Assembly (NCBI RefSeq): GCF_001039355.2
Contig: NW_019775036.1
Span: 261,710 to 289,254 of the forward strand
Length of the DNA: 27,545 nucleotides
Direction of reading: 5' to 3'
Source of the DNA: Lingula anatina
Taxonomy: Eukaryota; Brachiopoda; Lingulata; Lingulida; Lingulidae
Positions within the stretch are counted from its first letter, which is position 1. Every line of letters starts with the position of its first letter. Below the pieces are notes generated by a model that was not told where the DNA came from, made no database searches, and saw only the letters and a list, made by a program, of their open reading frames with translations. This document shows positions 1 to 8,900 of this stretch, one piece after another. The translations under genes were made by a program, and so were the position numbers.

Positions 1-1084
1 GTGTGTCTAACTGCTGCTCTCATGGAGATGAAAAGGCTGCTTTTTTGTTGACTGACAGAAGAATACCCCTCCCTCCCTGCTACATTTTCACGATGTGCTA
101 TCTCTATTAATGCTTGGACTGAGTTTCCACTCAGAGCTATAGATCTACACTCAAGCTACTCTATGGATGCTTTTACATAAATTTTGAGAGTTTTTACACT
201 GCAATATTGAATCAAATGAAACGATACCCGTGCATTTCTTCTCTAACTAGACATCATGGTCAGCTGAAGCCAAATTGAATGACATAAACTTTGCTTATCC
301 TACTTTATTGTATTATGAAGATCTCACCTTTAGTTACCCACAAAAACATGCATTCTCACATTAAATTTATATTTCGAACTTTGAAATCATCATTTTACAT
401 TATAACATGTAAAATATTGCCTGGGAAAAATATTTTTGTTCATACATTTTGTTCATAATAGATTAGTATTGTAAAGTACAAAATTAACCTGGACAATATC
501 TAAAGCCAACACAAATGTACTCTGGTGATGGCTTAGCAGAGACATGACATTTCAACTGTGCACATTTTTCATACTAACAGAATACAACAGAAAATAAAAT
601 ATGAATGCTTGACACATTTATTTATAGAGCAACTACATCATGACACATTTACAGTTAATGAGTTATACAAAGCAAATATTTCACTGCTGTGCAGAACATA
701 GTTTAGTAATTCTTTTTATGATGGTTACATTTCACAACAATCAATAAAATTTCCATTATCCTATTAAAACATTCCGTGTCTGGTTTAAATTACTTTCACT
801 TACCTAAATTCACCGTTTTGCAAGATATATTTCGGAAAACATTATAGGTGAATTTTACAGCACACAAAGGACTCAAAGAAATGGCTGTTTTAACTAATTA
901 AAATTACATCATAAATAACTGTTCGGACACCATGAAACTGGTCTTTTTTTTTCGCATGAGATAGTACCTGGACTTATCAATAACATTTCTCAAAATAACT
1001 CTTAACATGAATGCTAAAATTAGTCTACGACCGCAGTCGACCATCAACATACTCAATTAAGCATCATCATAACTAGATTTCCAG
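1..1084. other. AT-rich non-coding stretch
   Basis: No ORF with protein-like composition, no RNA gene and no recognisable element was seen on either strand. A donor-like minus-strand sequence occurs near 800 but has no partner exon that I could identify. If ARNT continues leftward, this would be intronic DNA of that gene; otherwise it is intergenic. Confidence 0.5.
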
Positions 1085-1158
1085 ACCCTATTGTCCGCCA
1101 CAAGACAGGCAAGCTCAGTTGTGTTCTCCAAACCGGAGTCCTCAAGGAGAACCTGGAC
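1085..1158 (+). other. Candidate small exon, possibly 5' exon of the GCNT gene
   Basis: This 74-nt block is more GC-rich than its surroundings. It is bounded on the plus strand by an acceptor-like ctagatttccag and a consensus donor gtaagt. All three plus frames are open. In the frame that leaves the exon at phase 0 it encodes 24 residues (starting PIVRHKTGKLSC). Joining it to the acceptor at 3045-3046 keeps that frame open into the GCC-ATG of the GCNT gene. It contains no ATG in that frame, so it would act as 5' UTR unless a further upstream exon supplies a start. The opposite strand is also open to a stop near 1065, so the direction is not certain. I do not recognise the peptide. Confidence 0.35.
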
Positions 1159-3046
1159 GTAAGTTTTGTTTTGTGCACCCGATGAGCGTGTGAGTACCCA
1201 GAGCAGAAATCATTTTACCAATTCACCTTGAGAAATATAGGTGAACATCCCCTATGCTTTAAGGAGATTTTTTATTGCAGTATCAACAATAAAAATGCAA
1301 GGGTGATTGTACACCTTTTTATGAACCTTACAAACACAAGAACTGGTATGCACCACGTTTGCAACAATTAATTTTATTCCAACACTGGTCTTCAAAAATA
1401 AATTGTCGACCACGCCTGAAAACACCTTTGCCGTTGGGAATTCTACTTCTTTATTAAAAGTTCCAGTTCAACGTTAGATCCTTTGTATTAACATATCGAA
1501 CCCCCTGTCAACATACTGTAGGGCCTAAGTGATCAATATTTAATATTTACTGTCCACGCGTCTTTCGCCTTGTTCAATCCTTTAGCTCAAGATTTTCTTC
1601 AACCAGCTTAAAGAAAATAAAGTTTGTCTGCAAAACCAGTCTCTAACGGGTTTTTCCCTGTTCCCATGACATCTTACAAACATCCTCAACCTCTACCTGT
1701 TGTAACTTTGACCCACTATTGTATCGTTTTGATATTACAGCTCAGCTCGATCTGCATGGATTGCGGACAATAGAGGCTTATCCATGCTGCTTACTGATCA
1801 ATAGAGTGCAATAGAAATCTCTATATAGACTAAACACAATGCCAAGTGTAATTACGTGGCCACAAACATATATTACACTAGTGCAGCAGAACTTAAAGGC
1901 CAGTGCACTGTCCAGGATACTCATATATAGATCTACAGTAGCCGCTGACCGTACGGAAGGTGGGTTAAATTTTGTCACTTCAAAAATCTTGAAATATTTT
2001 TACATTCACGCGTTCAGATGCTCAGGTATCAGGCTGTCTTGCTAGGTAGGTTCTTCGATTACGTAATTCGACCTTCCAACTTCTATATGAAGGGTTTAGT
2101 CTGACGTCGCCATTTCGTTCTAACTTCAAAACCCCAGCGTTGTTTGATGGACCCTGGGATTTCATGATGAACATAGGAACATCTGGTCAGTAGAGTTCGT
2201 TGGTCATTGGATCAATTGGAGGGTAGGGCAAGGGAGGGGCTGCTACCATAGGGCTAGGTCGCGCTGCCTATATAATAATTTGGTCACATATGCGCTTTCA
2301 CATTTATCACAATAACCATTTCATGAACCACATAGCCGTGCCTTCGAATCTTTGCTGGGTCGGGTGATGAAGACTCAGTTTGACCATGGAAGTTTGACAA
2401 CCAGCAACTAGGCTAGCTCCAACTTGTGATGGCACTAGAGCAAGACCGGTTTGTCGTGAATACCGATACTTGAGTTGTATCATTATTTTAACGCTTCCAC
2501 TTTTTTTCGAAGGGTCCAGTTCGTTCAACATGAGCTTTGTGCAAACAGTTTGTGACCTTCATCTGTGCTTGACGCATTTACAGATATTTTCCTATTTTAT
2601 CGCAATTTACAAGACCGAGCAAATAAAGCGTGGTTTTTAAAACTACTCTACTAAAATATCTTAATTGGGATCTTGTCTATTACGTTTTATTCTTTAAACG
2701 GTTAAGAAAGTACGTTAAGAAAGTACGATAAGTGTTAACTTAAATTGCTTTACAAGGTTTAAAGTCAATCTCGCTTTGGGTGCCTGTGAGCTCTACGTGG
2801 TCATGTTTCATCATTATCTTACCAATAGACTGTTACAGGCACTTCCGTGTCTGCAGTATTACCGAGAAAATTGTGTGGAAAATCGTTCATTGAAAATAGT
2901 TATAACATTCGTTAGCTTGACAGAGTGGCAAAAGAACGTGAGTGGATAAGAAGAGTCATTTCAGGAACAGAGCTTTATTCTCTTTTGCCTCTAAGAAATT
3001 TGCTAGAATAAGTGCACGTGACATTTACTCACTTCATCAATTTCAG
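1159..3046. other. Non-coding region upstream of GCNT
   Basis: No convincing gene was found. The short ORFs here overlap on both strands and have no recognisable composition. A perfect 13-bp tandem duplication (gttaagaaagtac) lies at 2701-2726. The segment probably holds the GCNT promoter and 5' UTR or a 5' UTR intron, because a splice-acceptor-like tttcag sits at 3041-3046, four bases before the GCNT ATG. Confidence 0.4.
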
Positions 3047-3049
3047 GCC

Positions 3050-4103
3050 ATGGCGAGACGCAAGAGGAACGCCTACTATACCTGCACCGTGTTGATATTT
3101 TCTATTTACCTTTTTCTAAAAATGCAAATTTTCCAACAGAGTTCCACCTCTGACACAAGTGAGGATATTGACTACTTTGTTATTCAAGATTCTCATAAAA
3201 GTGCGGATAGAGTGAACCACACCCAACACCAGTTTAGGTCCGACTGCCGCAGATTATTAGAGGGAGATCGAGAAGAAATTCTTTACGCCAAAAGCCGAGT
3301 AAAGATGACCAAACCAAAATTTATTTCCGATCACGCCTTTGGAGAATTGACATCAAATTGTGATACCTTTAAAAGGACGCGTGGGTACGTTTTAAACTCA
3401 CTAGAAGAAGAGGAGCAATTTCCTATAGCATTTAGTATTCTACTATACAAGGACGTGCATCAGACAGAACGTTTGTTACGTGCAATATACCGTCCTCAAA
3501 ATACGTATTGTATACATGTTGACGCTAAATCATCTGACTCGGTGCATGTAGCTATTCGAAACATTGCCAAGTGTTTTGATAACGTTTTTATAGCGTCTAA
3601 ACTAGAGCGCGTAATCTATGCTGGTTTTTCTAGACTCAAAGCAGAAATTAACTGCATGCATGATTCCTACAAAAGACCAGAACAATGGAAATACTATATT
3701 AACTTGCCTAGTCAAGAATTCCCTCTGAAAACTAATTATGAAATGGTCCAGATTTTAAAATTATACAACGGTGCTAATGACATTGAAGGGATAACAGGGC
3801 GACGCTTGAGCGGAATAGCCTACAGATTCAGATATCACTGGGACATACAAGAAAAGAATGGGAAGCGCATTTATAATAATACTCGGATTCTGAAGAGCAA
3901 GCCGCCAAATAATATCACAATAATTCGAGGCAGTGCATATGGAATTTTCAGTAGACAGTTTGTGAGGTTTATTTTGATTAATCCGTCGGCCAAGGCTTTG
4001 TTAGAATGGTCCAGGGACACTTACAGCCCCGATGAATATTACTGGGCCACGTTAAACTTCTTGAAGTACAACCCGCACTTGAATACTCCTGGGGGTTATG
4101 ACG
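3050..4103 (+). CDS. GCNT coding exon 1
   Basis: It encodes the cytosolic tail, membrane anchor, stem and most of the catalytic domain (residues 1-351 plus one base). The donor is GACG|gtgagt. The frame is open throughout and the exon ends in phase 1. Confidence 0.92.
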
Positions 4104-4897
4104 GTGAGTATCTCAAATACTTGTAAATTAGTTTTTCTGTTATTGGAGATGGTACGCGAATTAAGTTGACTATGTGGTTTGAAAATGGGTTTTGCTATTG
4201 ATGGAGAATACGTGAATGAAATATGCCGCGTTCAAATGACTAAGCACCATGAGTTCTGAAAAAATGTCCGGTGAAATTATCGAAAAAATTATGTAAAATT
4301 AATGATGAATTTGAAATAAACATTCAAACGTTTAGAGGAAGTATAAATATCACAGTCATAATACGTCTTACACAATTATTCCGAGGAATATTTCGTCTAC
4401 TTTATTCTAAATGTATTTTACGTGTTTTTCGAAATTGTGTATAGCATGTGATTGCTCACGTTTTTGTGAACACACAAGTAGATTTTTGACGAGTGAGCGT
4501 AATATTATGTATGGCTTTCTCATTGCTAAACAGGTGCGCCAGTTGTTTAAAGTTTTTTGGTGTAAAATGATGATTTTCATAACACCATAATCTTTGATAT
4601 TCCTGTCTGACAGGTGTGCCGGACTCCAAGCCCTGGTTGGCGGTATGGGCTGCGTGGAAGGGCGTAGACAAATGTTACGGCAAATGGCAACGGGGGATAT
4701 GCGTTTTCGGTGTCGGAGATCTTCAATTCATGGTTGAGAGAAAGGAATTATTTGTTAACAAGTTTCTTTATGACTATGAGCCACTGGCTCTGGAATGCGC
4801 CGAGGAATGGCTTCGCTATAAACAAATGGCAGCGTTACCAATTGACTTAAGCTATTATCGAAATTTGACGTTTTTAAGAAAAGAAAAGAATTTGTAA
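3050..4897 (+). CDS. Core-2/I-branching beta-1,6-N-acetylglucosaminyltransferase (GCNT family), two coding exons
   Basis: This is a type II Golgi glycosyltransferase that transfers GlcNAc in beta-1,6 linkage to make core-2 O-glycan or I-type branches. The coding sequence is join(3050..4103, 4614..4897), giving 445 residues, the usual length for the family. A short basic tail (MARRKRN) precedes a membrane anchor at about residues 11-25. Residues about 120-440 follow the family pattern: LLRAIYRPQNTYCIHVD, DTYSPDEYYWAT with the catalytic-type Glu329, and GICVFGVGDL. Cys372, Arg378, Cys381 and Lys401 fall at the same numbers I recall for mouse C2GnT-L, where Arg378 and Lys401 bind UDP. Eight cysteines fit the family's disulfides; the free cysteine of mammalian INLC is replaced by proline. 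N-glycosylation sequons are present. The ATG at 3050 sits in GCCATGG and starts just before the anchor; the open frame also extends upstream to 2942 without another ATG. The exact acceptor specificity (core 2, I or core 4) cannot be read from sequence. Confidence 0.93.
4104..4613 (+). other. GCNT intron
   Basis: A 510-bp GT-AG intron (gtgagt ... ctgacag). It is AT-rich with no further feature seen. Joining its flanks restores one uninterrupted family-like protein. Confidence 0.88.
4614..4897 (+). CDS. GCNT coding exon 2 with stop codon
   Basis: It encodes residues 352-445: the Cys372-Cys381 loop, GICVFGVGDL, the nucleotide-binding FVNKF segment and a basic C-terminus ending in TAA at 4895-4897. 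The phase matches exon 1. Confidence 0.92.
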
Positions 4898-4911
4898 TTT
4901 GCATTATTTGT

Positions 4912-4929
4912 CATCATCATCATCATCAA
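4912..4929 (+). repeat. (TCA)n microsatellite in the GCNT 3' UTR
   Basis: About six consecutive tca/atc triplets directly after the GCNT stop codon. Confidence 0.75.
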
Positions 4930-4933
4930 CATC

Positions 4934-4939
4934 AATAAA
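4934..4939 (+). terminator. Polyadenylation signal AATAAA for GCNT
   Basis: A perfect AATAAA about 37 nt after the GCNT stop codon on the coding strand. It implies a very short 3' UTR. Confidence 0.65.
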
Positions 4940-5600
4940 CACATATACGAATGATACATATTTTGCGTGAACTTCATATTTTCATACCCATAACACATAC
5001 ATGTACATGTTATTAAGGGATCGTTTATATGTGTTTAATTATCTACATGTAGTTACCTTTTTTCGTTTTCAAATGGCCTGCATTCTTACTTAAATATTGG
5101 TATTTTGAAATTTAAGCTTGACAAGCTCCAATGATCCCTCTGAGAAAAAATGTTACAGTTAACAAACATCTAAGCTTCTAAATCCATAACCATGCTCTGA
5201 ATTAAATATTCATAATTCCACGACAAAAATGCACAAGAAATTCACCGCTGTACATTCGATGTAATTCCCTCCCCAAAAGATGCCTAATCATGACTTAGGC
5301 CTACTAACCAATTTCCTTTGATTTTACACCAGTAATCCATACGAGCTTAAGAATGAATTAAATGAAACAAACTGTATCAAGGTAAAGATCGTAAAAATGT
5401 TACGAGTTGTCTTCAGGACATAAAAATATATTCTTATATTCTTTAGTGCACCAGTGCAGTGAAGCCAAACTGGTACCATTTCTCTACCAGTTATTATATG
5501 AATTATTTTTCATCTCTCACGTAATCGACTAAAACATGTAAATGTAAATAACGTTTATTGTATTTATTGATATCGAAATATCTCGATACCGTTTTTTTTT
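4940..5600. other. AT-rich non-coding stretch between GCNT and the last ARNT exon seen
   Basis: No gene seen. Two AATAAA signals on the minus strand (plus-strand tttatt at 5554-5559 and 5563-5568) could end a transcript running leftward out of ARNT exon 10. A small hairpin (tatcga...tcgata) lies at about 5570-5587. The conserved remainder of ARNT PAS-B is not here. Confidence 0.5.
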
Positions 5601-5690
5601 NAACATGGCGGCGGAGCCGCAGGAGCCGGTGGAACGGACCGGACGGGACTAAAACCATGTGTACCGCCAGCGCTTACGCTGGTGGTACAA
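5601..5690. repeat. GC-rich repeat island with hairpin, next to a single N
   Basis: After a T9 run and a single N at 5601 the sequence becomes very GC-rich (gcggcggagccgcaggagcc) for about 50 bp. A hairpin follows at 5661-5688: gtaccgccagcg and cgctggtggtac, which pair with one G-T wobble around a 4-nt loop. Composition is unlike the neighbouring DNA. Its reverse complement shares the core attgtaccaccagc with the repeat at 27112-27125, so both may be copies of one dispersed family. Confidence 0.5.
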
Positions 5691-5802
5691 TAATAATAAT
5701 ATACAGATCATTCATCAGGGAACAAATATCTACACATATGGATAACTTGTCTTATATGACTTGATGTGATTAAAGTCTCTGTTAAGTAAAAGCATGGTGT
5801 AC

Positions 5803-5909
5803 CCTGTTCAAAACTGTCCTTCATGTGGCCCTTGTCTTCAGGATGGTAGAAATCATAGGCAGACTTGCCCAACAGGTCAACAGGCTGGTAGCCCAATAAG
5901 TTGGCCACT
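5803..5909 (-). CDS. ARNT: ARNT coding exon 10 (PAS-B), last one visible
   Basis: A 107-nt exon encoding [20 protein letters not shown] then [15 protein letters not shown], the middle of PAS-B. The acceptor is tgtttcag and the donor ACAGG|gtacac (phase 1). The next family segment (VLSVMFRF-like) was not found in the 5.8 kb leftward. Reading through the donor gives about 30 more residues before a stop at 5708-5710. Confidence 0.9.
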
Positions 5910-8900
5910 CTGAAACAAATAGAGCAAAAGTACATTACAAATAAATTGTTTTTAATCAAATGTACATGTGTGTGCATGTGAATGCACCAATTTCAAAGGT
6001 CTTTCAAAACTTCTATCTCAAATTAGTTTGATTGTACAGTTAATGTTTAACTCGAGGTTTGAGGCTCTCACTGTTATCCAATTCACAGGATTGCGTTTGA
6101 CCCAAAATATCCATATCTTCAAAATTTCCAGAAATTGTACAATTAGTGGATAATGGAAAGTTAGTGAATTAGGAAACTACATCAGTCTCATTTAAGTACA
6201 GCATTTTAAATTTGACCTTTGAAAAAAAAAAAAAATAGCCAGTAGTAAATGTGTGGCAAGACTTTGTCTAATACAATTGTACCTTTGATCTGCAAATGTA
6301 AACTTTCCATCAATACTATGTCTAGATATGAACTCTGACGTAGCATTAGGGCCAATCAAATCACTGCAATTTGGCGTGCCTGTGACTTGAAGTCGACCAA
6401 TTGCCACAAGACAACAATGGCTGCCACTGTGGGGCTCATCTGTCTCTGTTCTTTCTATTTGCACTCCTATAAAATAAACGTATCACAAAGTTTTTTTTGT
6501 CTCAAATGATTAGAGGGTTGGTGAAAATAAATAAGAATACAAGAAAAATCCATATTGTAAATAAACTATATAATTAAAGTTTTACACCAGGATGTTGTAT
6601 ACAACATACATTTAACAGTAGAGATTTTTATCTTAAAATTCGAAGACCACACTTTCAACAAACCTCTCAATTCACTGCACTGTGCAAAAACCAGTTATCT
6701 GTTAACTAGATTACTCAATTACTTTGGTAATACTCATTTTCATATGGTATACAGCAAAGAGTAATATCAATTACCTCTGCTGAAATTACCTGCAGGAGGC
6801 CAGTTCTTGATGTAGCCTGTGATATGCACCACTGCATACTGGTGCCCATCACCAGAGGGCCCTAGCGAGTTCCTCTGGCGCAGTCGTATGGCGTGGCTTG
6901 TGGTCATGGTGTCCACTTGAATGGCTCCAAGACGCATTCGACATATAAAGCCTCTGCGTGATCCCATACATAACCTCATGGAGGCTGGAAAAAAATAAAA
7001 CAAAATGTGATAATGGGTTTGCTCTTTGGATAATACTAGTCAAATCAATAATTGTAAGTGAAAAATTGAGAAGGAAGCAATAGCAATTTCACTTCCTTTC
7101 CCAAATTAAAAATCATTGAGCATCTGGGTTTAAAAAAAAATACTATGAAATAATACCAGACTGCACGATTGATATAATACTTTTGACTTGCATAACACTG
7201 AACATCTAACTTGGAAAGTCCTTGAAATGCTCTCTGATAGCAAATATTGTGCTAAATAGAACCCTTTTTTTATAAAAAAAAATCATTTCAATAAGCAGTG
7301 AATCAGTAATTGTGAAAGATAGTGTGAAGATTGCACAAACACTCAAACAAAACCTTACACTGATGCCCTTCTTTCTTCACTGTTCCTGTTTTCAAGTCCA
7401 GTATACGCCCCGTGTTCTGGGATTCTGTGGTGGACAGTTGTTCACGCACCTTCTCCACGTCATCAGGGTGTACCAGGTCATAGAGGGTGCTGGTGTACCA
7501 GTCAGACTGTGTCAAGGGAAAAATAAACATCTTATCTATGTATTTGATACCTATTTCCAATCAGATCATCTTAGTGAAATTCTGAACTATAGGGTGACAT
7601 TTCCACAGACTTTTTTTTTAAACAAACATCTTTTAGCCATTTACTTATTTACCTATAATGCTTTGATTCAATGGTCCTTTTGATGAACAAACCTTCAAAA
7701 AATCAGGCTGGACTGTCTTAATTGATGATTCACAACCATAGGAAATACTTACACGTGTAAGTAACTAACTACGCCCAAAAATGTTTCCAGGGAGCATTCT
7801 TTTAAAGAGATGTATGCATCTTATTTTAACATCAGCCTTATGGGCATTAGAAAAGTGAGCCTCTTGGCCAAGTCAACCGTATAGTTCACTAACCTGAGAC
7901 TGGTTAAGTACTGGTGTGACAGAGTCAGAGACATAGATCACACGCCCCGTGTCACACTGAGCTACGAACAAGAAACCATCAGCAGCCTGAAAGGACAATA
8001 TCCACAACGTAGCAAAAATACAGTAAAACACACAGTCCTTCTAAGAAGATTTTCATTACAGCACTGTCAATTTAAGTCAAGAAATAAACATATTCTACAA
8101 TCCATACCATTTCTTTTTAAAATTTGAAATAACTTACCTCCAAAATGAGATGCTTTAGTTCCTGATCTGTGAGGAAGGACGGCTTGTAGGAACCATCACT
8201 GCTAGTGTTGCCTGTTCCTAGGAGAGATCACTGGCATCAATATCATCAAAATCACAACACCCCCTTTCTGAGAAATTTAGCAACNAAAGTAAAACTGCCC
8301 TCCACTTATCATGTTTACAAGGAAAGTGCACGGCGCCGGCACCGGCGACGGCATCGCCATCGGCATCGGCGACGACAGACGCAGGTGATGGCAATATGTA
8401 CAGACACATCTGTGTCTGTACATAATAAAAGTCATCATTCACAACTTGTGTAAATAATATATATTGTTTGAAATACAAACATTAGCTGCCTATGAAATTG
8501 GTGGTTTAAATACAAATATTTAGCTTATGTAACAAGAAGCAATCGAAGCTGCTCAGCACTGTGACTCTCACATTTGAGTTACTGCTCCACTGCTGCCTAA
8601 GTGATCACAATAACATTTAAAAATGACTGATGATAAGAGAAACAGAATAACTGAAAATTGTTTCATCTTTTTTGTAAGAGATCATTATTTGAAGCAAGCA
8701 GGAAATGAAGATTCATGTGGAAGTCTTAAACAATACCGCGTCAACATCTCACAAACAAATAAGAACATGTATCTTGTGTTTTATAATGCAAGATTTGTGA
8801 CTTATCATCAACATTTGATATATCAAGTGTGCTTTTGTGTATCCTAAAGCACCTACATGAAATAACAGAACATATCTGCTAAAAAATACAACCTATATCA

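Noticed and set aside
2300-2400. tRNA-like ttcgaatc near 2342
   Set aside because: Only a T-loop-like string is present; no acceptor stem, D arm or anticodon arm could be drawn on either strand.
2942-3049. GCNT translation starting at GTG 2942
   Set aside because: Animals rarely start at GTG. The ATG at 3050 has an optimal context, follows an acceptor-like sequence and directly precedes a basic tail and membrane anchor.
7312-7683. Plus-strand ORF of 123 codons
   Set aside because: It is antisense to ARNT exon 7 and intron, with no recognisable motif.
8205-8478. ORFs on both strands over the GC-rich block (Arg/His-rich and Ala/Val/Asp-rich)
   Set aside because: They are translations of a hexamer minisatellite and overlap ARNT exon 5.
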